Assembly (NCBI GenBank): GCA_012513125.1
Contig: JAAZCS010000122.1
Location: 1-19,619 of the forward strand
DNA from: Treponema sp.
GTDB lineage: Bacteria; Spirochaetota; Spirochaetia; Treponematales; Treponemataceae
Length of the DNA: 19,619 bases
Reading direction: 5' to 3'
A program made the translations under genes and the position numbers. Below, piece by piece: positions 1 to 8,845 of the stretch (position 1 is its first letter; the number at the start of each line of letters is the position of its first letter). The notes under the pieces were generated by a model. The model worked only from the letters and a program-made list of their open reading frames with translations. It ran no database searches and had not been told where the DNA came from.

Positions 1-1524
1 ATCAGGTTTAATTGATGTCATGTAGTAAATACCCAAAACCATATCCTGAGAAGGATAAACAATAGTATCACCATTTGCAGGATCAAGAAGGTTTCTTGCA
101 GACAACATAAGTGTCCAGCATTCCATTTGTGCAGCTTGTGTTAATGGAACGTGAATAGCCATCTGGTCACCATCAAAGTCGGCATTGAATGCTTTACAAG
201 CTAAAGGATGAAGTTTAATCGCCTTTCCTTCAACTAAAACAGGTTCGTAAGCTTGAATACCAAGTCTATGCAATGTTGGAGCACGGTTTAGCATTACAGG
301 ATGTTCTCTTACAACTTCATCCAATATTGCGTAAACTTCAGGAGCTTCACTTTCTACAAGCATTTTTGCCTTTTTGATATTTCCAACAACTTCTTTTACA
401 ACAAGTTTTTTCATCAAAAACGGCTTAAACAATTCAAGTGCCATTTTTGTTGGAAGACCACATTGCCACATTTTCAATTCAGGACCAACAACAATTACAG
501 AACGACCAGAATAATCAACACGTTTTCCGAGTAAGTTCAAACGGAAACGACCTTGTTTTCCTTTCAATAAATCTGAAATTGACTTCAAAGGTCGATTCGA
601 TGCACCCTTAACAGCACGTTTTCGTTTTGTATTATCAAATAAAGCGTCAACTGATTCCTGCAACATTCTTTTTTCATTTCGAATAATAATATCAGGAGCA
701 CTTAACTGCTGAAGTCTCTTCAAGCGATTATTTCTATTAATTACACGTCGATATAAATCATTTAAATCTGATGTTGCAAAACGTCCACCATCAAGCTGAA
801 CCATAGGTCTTAACTCTGGAGGAATTACAGGAATTACATCAAGAATCATCCAAGAAACTTTATTTCCAGAAGCTCTGAAATTTTCAACAATTTCAATTCT
901 TCTAAGAAGTCTCTTATCACTCTTCAAACCCTTTTCGCGCATTTTTTCACGCAATTCGTATGACAATGCATCCAAATCTAAGTTTTCAAGTAAAAGCTTT
1001 ACAGCCTCGGCACCCATATCAGCAATAAAAGTTGAACCATAATGCTCTTGGGCTACTTGATATTCTTCTTCAGAAAGAAGTTGACCTTTTTTTAAGTCAG
1101 TATCACCAGCGTCAATTACTATATATTTCTCATAATATAAAACAGAACGAAGAGCTGCAACTTGCAAATCAAGTAACAATCCCATTCTACTTGGAACAGA
1201 ACGATAATACCAAATATGACTAACAGGAGCTGCCAATTCGATATGTCCCGTTCTTTCACGTCTTACTTTGAAATGAGTAACTTCAACACCACAACGATCG
1301 CAAACAACACCTTTATAGCGGATTGATTTAAACTTTCCACAATAACATTCCCACTCTTTTGTAGTACCAAATATTCTTTCACAGAACAATCCATCTTTCT
1401 CTGGACGAAGAGTTCTATAGTTTATTGTTTCTGGTTTTTTAACTTCACCATAAGACCATGACTTAATAGTTTCTGGAGAAGCCAGTTTTATTTTTAGACT
1501 GTCAAAATCTTGAACATCACGCAT
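1..1524 (-). CDS. rpoC: RNA polymerase beta' subunit (RpoC), N-terminal 508 codons, cut by window edge
   Basis: Largest catalytic subunit of RNA polymerase; with beta it forms the active-site cleft. Reading from the ATG at 1524 gives [14 protein letters not shown] and an uninterrupted frame of 508 codons to base 1. The N-terminal zinc-binding cysteines are visible at about residues 60, 62, 75 and 78 (CYC...CDRC). The magnesium-binding active-site motif NADFDGDQM is at about residues 447-455. The remaining two thirds lie outside the window. The start is set by GGAGG six bases upstream, inside the end of rpoB, and by the 8-nt ATGCGTGA overlap with the rpoB stop, which points to translational coupling. 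Identity is certain from these motifs. Confidence 0.97.
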   Translation of the reverse strand, partial: MRDVQDFDSLKIKLASPETIKSWSYGEVKKPETINYRTLRPEKDGLFCERIFGTTKEWECYCGKFKSIRYKGVVCDRCGVEVTHFKVRRERTGHIELAAPVSHIWYYRSVPSRMGLLLDLQVAALRSVLYYEKYIVIDAGDTDLKKGQLLSEEEYQVAQEHYGSTFIADMGAEAVKLLLENLDLDALSYELREKMREKGLKSDKRLLRRIEIVENFRASGNKVSWMILDVIPVIPPELRPMVQLDGGRFATSDLNDLYRRVINRNNRLKRLQQLSAPDIIIRNEKRMLQESVDALFDNTKRKRAVKGASNRPLKSISDLLKGKQGRFRLNLLGKRVDYSGRSVIVVGPELKMWQCGLPTKMALELFKPFLMKKLVVKEVVGNIKKAKMLVESEAPEVYAILDEVVREHPVMLNRAPTLHRLGIQAYEPVLVEGKAIKLHPLACKAFNADFDGDQMAIHVPLTQAAQMECWTLMLSARNLLDPANGDTIVYPSQDMVLGIYYMTSIKPD

Positions 1525-4500
1525 TCACGTCCTCCTTTTCAAATCCGGAAGAATTTTTATCAATTAATTCTTGATCTCTTTCTGTTAAGGCAATTTGTTT
1601 ACCTTTTGCATCATAAATTGTGAAATCAAGAGCCAAACCTCTAAGTTCCTGCACCAAAACATTGAATGATTCTGGAACACCCGCTGGAGAAGAAGGATCT
1701 CCCTTAACAATTGACTCATAAATCTTTGAACGTCCGTTCATATCATCTGATTTAATTGTCATCATTTCTTGTAATGTATTTGCTGCACCATAAGCTTCAA
1801 GAGCCCATACTTCCATTTCACCAAGACGCTGTCCACCGAACTGAGCTTTACCACCAAGAGGCTGCTGTGTTACCAATGAATAAGGACCAGTTGAACGAGC
1901 ATGCATTTTATCATCAACTAAGTGGTGCAATTTCATAAAGTAGATAACTCCAACAAATATTGGATTTACAAAAGGTTCCCCAGTACGACCATCATGTACA
2001 ATTTGTTTACAATCGCGTGACAACCCTGCTTCTTCAAGTTTTGCAGCAATTTGCTCTTGAGAAGGAGATTGGAATACAGGTGCTTCAAATAATGTATTTA
2101 AATACTTACCTGCCATACCCAATTCTGATTCCATAATCTGACCAATATTCATACGAGAAGGTACACCAAGAGGATTCAAACATACATCCAAAGGAGTTCC
2201 ATCTTCCAAATAAGGCATATCTTCAATTGGAAGAATTCTTGCAACAACACCTTTATTTCCGTGTCGTCCGGCCATTTTATCACCTTCACAAAGCTTACGC
2301 TTGTTTGCAATAAGAACTTTTACAATCTTATCTACACCAGGATTCAAATCATCGCCTTCAGAACGACTCAATTGTTGAATATCAATTACTATACCTTCAA
2401 CACCGTGAGGCAAGCGTAATGAAGAATCTCTTACATCTTTTGCCTTCTCACCAAAAATTGAGTTTAATAATTTAAATTCAGGAGTTGTTTCTGTTTCACT
2501 TTTTGGAGTTACTTTTCCAACAAGAATATCACCAGAACGTACTTTTGCACCAACACGAATAATTCCTTCTGAATCAAGATTAGAAACTGCTTTATCGCCT
2601 GTATTTGGAATATCACGTGTAATTCTTTCAGGACCAAGCTTTGTCTCCCTGATTTCAATAGAAAATTCCTTAATATGAATTGATGTGTACATATCTTCAC
2701 GAACAACGCGTTGAGAAATCAATACAGCATCCTCATAATTGTATCCATTCCAAGGAACGAAACCAACCATGATATTTCTACCAAGAGCTAATTCACCATT
2801 AAATGTTGAAGGACCATCAGCAATTACGTCACCTTTAGCAACTTTCTGTCCTAATTGAACAGTTGGGCGCTGATGATAACAAGTATCCTGATTTGTTCTT
2901 TGATATTTCAATAATTCATATTCATCAAGAATAGAAGGATCTTCATTTGATTTAATTTTAATAATGCAACTTGAAACAAAAACAACTTCACCAGCTCTTT
3001 TTGCCTTAATCAAAACTCCAGAATCATAAGCACATCTTTTTTCCATTCCAGTTCCTACGATTGGTGGCTCTGGGAATAAAAGAGGAACAGCCTGTCTCTG
3101 CATGTTACAACCCATCAAAGCACGGTTAGCGGCGTTATGTTCCAAGAAAGGAATCATTGCAGCAGAAACTGAAATTACCTGATGAGGCGAAACATCGATA
3201 TATTGAATATCTTTTGGACTTCTTTGGCTATAATCACCTTGTTTACGGCAAGATACTAAATCTATTGGGAAAGAACCATCTTCTTTAATTCCTTCAACTA
3301 CCTGTCCAATAAAATATTTATCTTCATCAATAGCTGAAAGATATTCAACTTGATTTGTTACCTTTCCATCAACTACTTTTCTGTAAGGTGCTTCAAGGAA
3401 TCCATAATCATTAACACGAGTATACATTGCAATTGAAACAATAAGTCCAATATTTGGACCTTCCGGAGTTTCAACAGGACACATACGACCATAATGAGAA
3501 TAATGAACATCACGAACTTCGAATCCAGCTCTGTCTCTTGAAAGACCACCAGGTCCCAAAGCATTCAAACGTCTTTTATGAGTTAATTCTGCAAGTGGAT
3601 TTACTTGATCCATGAATTGTGAAAGTTGAGAAGACCCAAAGAATTCTTTTATTGCTGCTACTATCGGTTTGATTGAAATCAAATCTTGAGGTTTCATAGT
3701 ATCAGTTTCTTTTAAACTCATTCTTTCTTTTGCAATTCTTTCCATCCTGCTAAACGCGGACTTCAATTGATTAGTCATCAACTCACCAACAGATCTAACA
3801 CGACGATTTCCCAAATGATCGATATCATCAATTTGTTCTTCAGCGATGTAAACTTTAATCAAGAATTTCATAGTATTGATTACATCGTCTTTTGTTAGTG
3901 TGAATTCTGCTATATCTTCAGTATCAAATTTTTTATTTAATTTATATCAACCAACTCTACCTAAATCATATCTTCTTTCTGAAAAGAACATAGAATTCAA
4001 ATCTTTTTCTGCCTGTTCAACAGTCATTGGTTCGCCAGGTTGCAAAATTGCATAAACTGCAGCAAGAGCATCTTCTCTTGTAGGTTCATTATCAACAGAA
4101 CCTTCTTTTACATACTTAACTTCTTCTCTTTCGAAACAATTAATTATTATTTGTGAATCCAAAGATTCATTTTTGTTATTATAAGAATCATTATCTTCAT
4201 TTGTTTTAAAATTAATAACTGTTACAGACTCAATTTCATTTGCAATCAAATCATCAATATCATGAGGATGAAGTTTTACACCTGCATTGAACAAGCGTTT
4301 TTCATCACCACTTTCATCTTTAATGATTACAGCACTTGCTAGTACTTTTCCAACTAAAGAATCTTTTGTTTCAGTATCATTTTTAACAGCTAAATCTTCA
4401 ACTTTATAAAAACATCTAATAATGTCTTCTCTTGTTGTAAAACCTAAAGCACGTAAAAATAAAGTTCCAAGAATTTTCTTTTTTCTGTCTATTTTTGCAT

Positions 4501-5062
4501 ATATGTATTCTTTCTTTTGATCAATTTCAAATTCAAGCCATGATCCACGATAAGGGATGATTCTACTTGAATAAACTTCTTTATCATGACAAAAAATAAC
4601 ACCAGGCGAACGATGTATTTGTGAAACAACAACGCGTTCTGCACCGTTAATAACAAAAGTTCCTCTATCAGTCATAAGAGGAATATCACCCATATAAATA
4701 TCTTTCTGTAAGATAGCACCAGTTTGTAAGAAATTTAAATTAATTCGAGCTTTTAATGGAACTGAATAAGTTTGACCTTTCTGTTTACTTTCAACTTCTG
4801 AGAATTTTTGATTCTGCCAATCTAATTCATAAAATTCATATTCCAATGACATATCGCCATTAAGACTTTCAATAGGAAAAGTAGAAGTGAAAACTTCCTG
4901 CAATCCCTGATCTAATAATTTTTCACGCTTATTTGCTTTTTCTGTTTGTAGAAAACTTTCGTATGATGAAGTTTGTACAGAAATAAGATTTGGAACATCC
5001 ATAAAACTTTTGATGTTCTTGCCGATATATTCTCGGTCATTTGTTCGTGTCTTTTCGAACAT
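1517..5062 (-). CDS. rpoB: RNA polymerase beta subunit (RpoB), full-length frame interrupted by one in-frame TGA
   Basis: Second catalytic subunit of RNA polymerase. From the ATG at 5062 (strong SD AGGGGG just upstream) to the TGA at 1517 there are 1182 codons in one frame, normal for a spirochaete RpoB, but codon 372 is TGA. The first part (371 residues, ending YDLGRVG) and the second (YKLNKKF onward) are contiguous in the same frame; the family has VGR followed by YKLN or MKFN, so TGA replaces the conserved Arg. Later motifs are intact: the rifampicin-cluster segment [15 protein letters not shown], the hybrid-binding region and the C-terminal clamp. The first ATG after the stop is at 3871, 25 codons on, with no visible SD. 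The gene is essential, so sequence error, strain variant or readthrough are all more likely than a dead gene. The natural terminal stop is also TGA. Confidence 0.93.
3947..3949 (-). other. In-frame TGA codon inside rpoB at a conserved Arg position
   Basis: Read on the minus strand the codons are aga gtt ggt TGA tat aaa tta aat, giving R-V-G-stop-Y-K-L-N. E. coli RpoB has AVGRMKFN here, so the expected residue is Arg. A single C-to-T change of CGA, or A-to-T of AGA, would create it. Frame is preserved on both sides, so this is a substitution and not an indel. Confidence 0.95.
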
Positions 5063-5171
5063 TTTATCCCCCTGCTTTTTTGTTCAATCATTCTGCTACG
5101 TATTAGAAACTCTATACAGCACAGAAAATTGATTTTTACCTTGGGTAAGATTTTGCATTTTTAGACAAGTA

Positions 5172-5209
5172 AAGGGATGATATTGATTTAAGAATTAATA
5201 TCATCCCTT
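5172..5209 (-). promoter_or_regulatory. 13-bp perfect stem-loop between rplL and rpoB (attenuator or processing site)
   Basis: On the minus strand AAGGGATGATATT pairs with AATATCATCCCTT around a 12-nt loop. No U-run follows (TACTTGTC comes next), so it is not a standard complete terminator. In E. coli the same junction carries a partial attenuator and an RNase III processing site, so a role in setting the ratio of L7/L12 to beta subunit is a reasonable inference. It lies 28 nt after the rplL stop and about 110 nt before the rpoB start. Confidence 0.7.
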
Positions 5210-5236
5210 GTAAGAATATTTTTAACTAAAAGTTAA

Positions 5237-5611
5237 TTATTTCTTGCTAGCTTTTCCACCAGCTTCAGTAATTTTCTTTACCATTTCGTCAGCGTCAGCT
5301 TTACTTACGCCTTCTTTAACTTCTTTTGGAGCACCTTCAACGAGAGCTTTTGCTTCGCCTAATCCAAGACCAGTAATTTCACGGATTACTTTAATAACTG
5401 GAATCTTTTTAGCTGCGTCAAAACTATCAAGAGTTACTGTGAACTCTGTTTGTTCTTCAGCTGCAGCTGCACCAGCTACAGGAGCTGCTGCAACTGCTAC
5501 AGCTGCTGTTACTCCGAATTTTTCTTCCATTGCTTTTACTAGTTCTGATACTTCAAGAACTGACATTGAAGCGATTGCTTCAAGAATTTGATCATTTGTG
5601 AGAGCTGCCAT
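5237..5611 (-). CDS. rplL: Ribosomal protein bL12 (L7/L12)
   Basis: Stalk protein that recruits translation GTPases to the large ribosomal subunit as dimers bound to L10. It has 124 residues, the usual family length. An N-terminal dimerisation domain (about 1-35) is followed by an Ala-rich hinge (about 37-52, [18 protein letters not shown]) and the conserved C-terminal globular domain with [20 protein letters not shown] and [16 protein letters not shown]. The SD GGTGGAGA precedes the ATG. It is followed by a strong stem-loop before rpoB and preceded by its own candidate promoter, consistent with L7/L12 being needed in excess over the other ribosomal proteins. Confidence 0.97.
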   Translation of the reverse strand: MAALTNDQILEAIASMSVLEVSELVKAMEEKFGVTAAVAVAAAPVAGAAAAEEQTEFTVTLDSFDAAKKIPVIKVIREITGLGLGEAKALVEGAPKEVKEGVSKADADEMVKKITEAGGKASKK

Positions 5612-5640
5612 ATTGTATTCTCCACCTAAATATTTTTATG

Positions 5641-5673
5641 ACCACTCATTAAGTGGTAGCGGATATTATACCA
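5641..5673 (-). promoter_or_regulatory. Candidate extended -10 promoter for rplL with 5'-end hairpin
   Basis: The minus strand reads TGGTATAAT (5673-5665), a match to the extended -10 element TGnTATAAT. The predicted start near 5658 places a small stem-loop (ACCACT/AGTGGT, loop TAATG, 5657-5641) almost exactly at the 5' end of the transcript. No good -35 is seen, as is usual for extended -10 promoters. An internal promoter here would boost rplL and downstream rpoBC. This is inferred, not shown. Confidence 0.45.
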
Positions 5674-5745
5674 AACAAGTTTTTACCGCATTTAACACAA
5701 ACAGTCGACAGCTATGAAGCCTGAATGTGTTTTTTATAACCTAAA

Positions 5746-6261
5746 TTAGTTAGATCCTTCAGCTTGCTTTTTATCAGCATAAGATTGCAATGTAGCTGCA
5801 AGTTTTCTTACAGGTCCATTCATTGCAGACATAAGCATAGCATAAAGTGCCTTCTTTCCAGGAACCTTTGAATAAGCTTCTATTTTTGAAGCATCATAGA
5901 TTTCTTTACCAATACTTGCACCCTTAACAGTTAATGTTGGAGCTTCTTTAGTAAAATCGTAAAGAATTTTTGCTACTTCATTTGAATCTTCTTTTACCAT
6001 TGCAACAACAGTAGGACCTTTCAAATAATCAGCAACATTTTCTACTTTAATATCATCAAAAGCGATACGTGCAAAATTATTTTTTACAACTTTTAGAACT
6101 GCATTTTTTTCACGTAGTTTGTCTCTCAAAGAAGTAATCTGCTCTACAGTCAATCCTCTATAATCTGCAAAAATAAAATCATTATATTCAGAGAATGTCT
6201 TTTTAGCACTTTCAATAGCTGCTGTTTTAGCAGGCTGTATTTTTTTTGCTTTAATAGCCAT
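5746..6261 (-). CDS. rplJ: Ribosomal protein uL10
   Basis: Base of the ribosomal stalk; binds 23S rRNA beside L11 and carries the L7/L12 dimers on its C-terminal helix. It has 171 residues, normal for the family. The N-terminal rRNA-binding domain includes FADYRGLTVEQITSLRDKLR (about 31-50) and VVKNNFARIA, and the C-terminal helix (about 135-165) is present. The start ATG overlaps the rplA stop as TAATG and has the SD GGAAGGTG, so translation is probably coupled to L1. There is no spacer before rplJ in which a classical L10 leader could fold. Confidence 0.96.
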   Translation of the reverse strand: MAIKAKKIQPAKTAAIESAKKTFSEYNDFIFADYRGLTVEQITSLRDKLREKNAVLKVVKNNFARIAFDDIKVENVADYLKGPTVVAMVKEDSNEVAKILYDFTKEAPTLTVKGASIGKEIYDASKIEAYSKVPGKKALYAMLMSAMNGPVRKLAATLQSYADKKQAEGSN

Positions 6262-6941
6262 TATTCACCTTCCTTATAATCAACCCAAACACCAGGACCC
6301 ATAGATGAACTAACAGATACTGATTTTACAAATGCACCAGATGAACCAACTGGCTTCTTACGACTAACTTCATTTAGAAGAGTAATAATATTTTCAACAA
6401 CTTTTGTTAAATCCATTGAACACTTTCCTACAGCAATATGAATGATACCACTCTTGTCTGCACGGAACTCTGTACGACCTTTTTTTAACTCAGCAACTGC
6501 TTTTGCTACATCAGGTGTTACAGTTCCAGTTTTTGGGTTTGGCATTAATCCTTTACGACCTAAAACCATACCTAAACGACCTACGTCTTTCATCATATCT
6601 GGAGTTGCGACAGCTACATCAAATTCAAGCCATCCCCCTTTTACTTTTTCGATATATTCATCAGAACCAGCAAAAGCTGCACCAGCATCTAAAGCTTCTT
6701 GAACTTTATCATCTTTACAGAATACAAGAACTTTTTTCTCGCCCTTAAACTGATTTGGGAATACTAAAGTATCACGAACTGTTGCATTCTTATCTAAATT
6801 TAACACTACATGTGTTTCAACAGTTTCATCAAACTTAGCAAATTTCATATCTTGAATCATTTTGCAAGCAGAAGCTACATCATATTTCTTTGAAAGATCA
6901 TACTTAGTTACTGCTGCGTTATATTTCTTTCCATGTTTCAT
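6261..6941 (-). CDS. rplA: Ribosomal protein uL1
   Basis: L1 stalk protein of the 50S subunit, which moves deacylated tRNA through the E site and in many bacteria represses its own operon by binding the rplK leader. It has 226 residues, the usual size. Family landmarks are the TVETHVVLNLDKNA-type N-terminal strand, GLMPNPKTGTVTPDV (about 131-145) and RKKPVGSSGAFVKSVSVSSS toward the C-terminus. The ATG lies one base after the rplK stop, with GTGGAG as SD inside the end of rplK. The 3' end overlaps rplJ by one base. Confidence 0.97.
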   Translation of the reverse strand: MKHGKKYNAAVTKYDLSKKYDVASACKMIQDMKFAKFDETVETHVVLNLDKNATVRDTLVFPNQFKGEKKVLVFCKDDKVQEALDAGAAFAGSDEYIEKVKGGWLEFDVAVATPDMMKDVGRLGMVLGRKGLMPNPKTGTVTPDVAKAVAELKKGRTEFRADKSGIIHIAVGKCSMDLTKVVENIITLLNEVSRKKPVGSSGAFVKSVSVSSSMGPGVWVDYKEGE

Positions 6942-6942
6942 A

Positions 6943-7374
6943 TTATTGCTCCACTTCTACACCCATACTGCGAGCAGTACCGGCAATAATTTTTTTTGCT
7001 GCTTCAATATCATTAGCATTGATATCTGGCATTTTTTGTTTTGCAATTTCCTCAAGATCTTTTTTAGAAAGTTTTCCAACTTTTTCAAGAAGAGGATTTT
7101 CTGATCCTTTGTCCAATTTTAATGCTTTTTTGATTAAAACTGCTGCTGGAGGTGTTTTTAAGATAAATGTGAATGATTTATCCTGATAAGCAGTAATAAT
7201 TACTGGAATTATTAAGCCTTTTTCCATTGTCTTTGTCCTATCATTGAATTCCTGAACAAATTTTGGAGCACTTACACCATGAGGTCCGAGAGCCGGACCA
7301 ATTGGAGGAGCTGGTGTTGCCGCTCCTGCAGGACACTGCAACTTGATAACAGCTGTTACTTTTTTTGTAGCCAT
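6943..7374 (-). CDS. rplK: Ribosomal protein uL11
   Basis: Binds the GTPase-associated centre of 23S rRNA. It has 143 residues, standard length. The N-terminal domain has the signature [21 protein letters not shown] (about 14-34), the site of thiopeptide contact in the family, and the C-terminal rRNA-binding domain has [19 protein letters not shown]. The SD TAGGAGA lies 7 nt before the ATG. It is preceded by a structured leader of three stem-loops and followed after one base by rplA. Confidence 0.97.
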   Translation of the reverse strand: MATKKVTAVIKLQCPAGAATPAPPIGPALGPHGVSAPKFVQEFNDRTKTMEKGLIIPVIITAYQDKSFTFILKTPPAAVLIKKALKLDKGSENPLLEKVGKLSKKDLEEIAKQKMPDINANDIEAAKKIIAGTARSMGVEVEQ

Positions 7375-7396
7375 TTTTTTCTCCTAAGATTGGTAT

Positions 7397-7501
7397 GAAG
7401 ATGTTATAAACATTCTTCTAACGAAATACCTATGTCCAACGGACTTATATTTCTCCCAAAAAACAGGATATTTGATTTGCATTTAGGTTTGCAAATCCCT
7501 G
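7397..7501 (-). promoter_or_regulatory. Structured leader between nusG and rplK: attenuator-like hairpin plus possible L1-binding fold
   Basis: Three consecutive stem-loops read on the minus strand. First, 7501-7464: CAGG and GATTTGCA pair with TGCAAATC and CCTG, followed directly by six U, so it resembles an intrinsic terminator. Second, 7453-7423: outer helix GAAATA/TATTTC and inner helix GTCC/GGAC (loop GTT), separated by an asymmetric internal loop (TAA versus ATAGG). Third, 7418-7397: GAAG and ATGTT pair with AACAT and CTTC, just before the rplK SD. In several bacteria L1 binds the rplK leader through two helices joined by an asymmetric loop, so the second element is a candidate. Pairing is read by eye; the L1 assignment is inference. 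Confidence 0.55.
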
Positions 7502-7512
7502 TATTTGTTACA

Positions 7513-8070
7513 TTATTGTTTTTCTGCTTGCATGAAATTAATTTCAACAGGTGTTGGTCGTCCAAAAATTTGAACTTCAACAGCGAGCTTTTCTCTTTCA
7601 ATATTAATTTCTTTAATTGTTCCACTAAATGAAGCAAAAGGACCGTCTGATATTTTTATTATATCACCGACATTAAATGACTGTTTAACGTGAACTTGTT
7701 TTTCACCTTTTATGAGACCTGATTTTTGCAACAAATTCTTTGCCTCATCCATAGAAATAGGAATCGGTCTTACATTTGAATTAGTGCCAACAAAACCAGT
7801 AACACCCTGAATTGTTCTTAACTGAGCACAAGTTGTTTTCCAACCCAATTCAGGTAAATCCATTTCAAGCATTATATAACCAGGTAAAAATTTATTACTG
7901 CGAGACTTTCTTTTACCATCTTTAATTTCAACGATTTCTTCTACAGGAACTTTAATATCCAGAACTACTGCTGGATCAATTTCTTTAGCATCAAGCATAG
8001 TTCTTATAGTACGCTCAATTTTATTTTCATATCCTGTATAAGTATGAAGAATATACCAACATCTAGACAT
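7513..8070 (-). CDS. nusG: Transcription termination/antitermination factor NusG
   Basis: Elongation factor that binds the RNA polymerase clamp and links it to Rho or the ribosome. It has 185 residues, close to the family norm. The NGN domain (about 1-110) begins MSRCWYILHTYTGYENK and contains FLPGYIMLEMDL. The C-terminal KOW domain (about 130-180) has VGDIIKISDGPFASFSGTI. SD AGGA is upstream, and the start is 9 nt after the secE stop, the standard secE-nusG order. It is followed by the structured rplK leader. Confidence 0.97.
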   Translation of the reverse strand: MSRCWYILHTYTGYENKIERTIRTMLDAKEIDPAVVLDIKVPVEEIVEIKDGKRKSRSNKFLPGYIMLEMDLPELGWKTTCAQLRTIQGVTGFVGTNSNVRPIPISMDEAKNLLQKSGLIKGEKQVHVKQSFNVGDIIKISDGPFASFSGTIKEINIEREKLAVEVQIFGRPTPVEINFMQAEKQ

Positions 8071-8079
8071 CTATAAATC

Positions 8080-8262
8080 CTATTTCATAAAAAAGCGGAA
8101 TGCTTCTGTAAAACCAAAATCAAGTAAACCTAAAAGAATAGCAATTATTACTGTTGAAATAAGCACAACCTTAATTGACGAAATTACATCATCACGTGTT
8201 GGCCATACTACTTTTTTTAATTCTGCTCTACTTTCACGAAAAAACTGAAATACTTTTGACAT
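8080..8262 (-). CDS. secE: Preprotein translocase subunit SecE
   Basis: Small essential membrane subunit that clamps SecY in the protein-export channel. It has 60 residues, the short single-span form. The conserved cytoplasmic amphipathic part is FFRESRAELKKVVWPTRDDV (about 8-27), and one membrane helix follows (about 30-55, VVLISTVIIAILLGLLDFGF). SD GAGGT lies 5 nt before the ATG. The stop is TAG. The tRNA-Trp gene lies immediately upstream and nusG downstream. Confidence 0.96.
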   Translation of the reverse strand: MSKVFQFFRESRAELKKVVWPTRDDVISSIKVVLISTVIIAILLGLLDFGFTEAFRFFMK

Positions 8263-8288
8263 ATTACCTCATCCTAGTTAAAAAAAAA

Positions 8289-8361
8289 CAGGGCAGGCAG
8301 GACTTGAACCCACGACAGGCGGTTTTGGAGACCGCTGCTCTACCAACTGAACTACTGCCCT
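8289..8361 (-). tRNA. tRNA-Trp, anticodon CCA
   Basis: A 73-nt cloverleaf on the minus strand. The acceptor stem AGGGCAG/CTGCCCT is fully paired with discriminator G. The D-arm is GTTC/GAGC with AGTTGGTA loop, and the anticodon stem GCGGT/ACCGC has loop CTCCAAA (anticodon CCA). The T-arm is GTGGG/CCTGC with TTCAAGT loop. CCA is not encoded. tRNA-Trp next to secE is a common arrangement. The anticodon is the ordinary one, so it is not in itself a UGA-reading Trp tRNA. Confidence 0.96.
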
Positions 8362-8398
8362 ATATATAATTTGTTATTACTAACAACAATATAAAATT

Positions 8399-8575
8399 TT
8401 ATTTTGCTTTTGTTTCTTTATGCAATGTATGCTTACGATCAAAAGGACAATATTTGCTTAATTCTAATTTTCCCTGAATATTTTTACGGTTTTTGTAAGT
8501 TGTATAATTTTTACGTTTGCATTCTGTACATTGTAAGGCAATAATTTCAACTGAACCTTTTTTCTTACTTCCCAT
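8399..8575 (-). CDS. rpmG: Ribosomal protein bL33
   Basis: Small 50S protein near the E site. From ATG 8575 (SD AGGAGA upstream) it encodes 58 residues beginning [20 protein letters not shown] and containing [20 protein letters not shown]. The first zinc-ribbon pair is C16-x2-C19. The second knuckle is C43-P-F-D46, so the usual fourth Cys is Asp and the site is a C/C/C/D variant, or a degenerate zinc site. It sits between tRNA-Thr and tRNA-Trp in the same transcription unit. Confidence 0.93.
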   Translation of the reverse strand: MGSKKKGSVEIIALQCTECKRKNYTTYKNRKNIQGKLELSKYCPFDRKHTLHKETKAK

Positions 8576-8622
8576 TGTTATATCTCCTAAAAGAATTCTT
8601 TATTCATTGTTTTCCATATTAA

Positions 8623-8695
8623 AGCCCCCGTGCAGAATCGAACTGCAGACCTCAACATTACCGCTGTTGCGCTCTACCAACTGAGCTACAAGGGC
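8623..8695 (-). tRNA. tRNA-Thr, anticodon GGT
   Basis: A 73-nt cloverleaf on the minus strand. The acceptor stem is GCCCTTG/CGGGGGC (two G-U pairs) with discriminator T. The D-arm is GCTC/GAGC, the anticodon stem CAACA/TGTTG has loop GCGGTAA (anticodon GGT, reading ACC/ACU), and the T-arm is TGCAG/CTGCA with loop TTCGATT. CCA is not encoded. It is the first gene of the unit. Confidence 0.95.
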
Positions 8696-8741
8696 AAAAT
8701 GCAACACTCGACACATGGATATAGAAAACGTGCGTTATAGA

Positions 8742-8770
8742 AATATAATTAATGACTTGATTTATGTCAA
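8742..8770 (-). promoter_or_regulatory. Sigma-70-type promoter for the tRNA-Thr/rpmG/secE/nusG/rpl/rpoBC unit
   Basis: The minus strand reads TTGACA (8770-8765), a 17-nt spacer, then TATATT (8747-8742): perfect -35, perfect spacing, five of six at -10. The predicted start is near 8735, about 40 nt before the mature tRNA-Thr. This is the strongest promoter seen in front of the cluster and is probably shared by the whole operon. Confidence 0.8.
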
Positions 8771-8845
8771 TAACATAAATTACTTTTTCAAAACATATCC
8801 TCTAAAATCAAGAATTTTCTTCTTTTTTTTAAATTTTATTCGTTT

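Noticed and set aside
301..534. Plus-strand open frame opposite rpoC, and similar antisense frames opposite rpoB, rplA, rplL, lexA and others
   Set aside because: They lie entirely inside well-identified genes on the other strand, lack SDs and show no recognisable protein features.
3947..3949. UGA in rpoB as selenocysteine or as Trp in a recoded genome
   Set aside because: The position is a conserved Arg, not Cys or Trp; no SECIS-like hairpin is evident just after it; TGA serves as the true stop of rpoB, holA and lexA.
7404..7637. Minus-strand frame running from nusG into the rplK leader
   Set aside because: It is an alternative frame of nusG continuing through the structured leader, with no SD or family resemblance.
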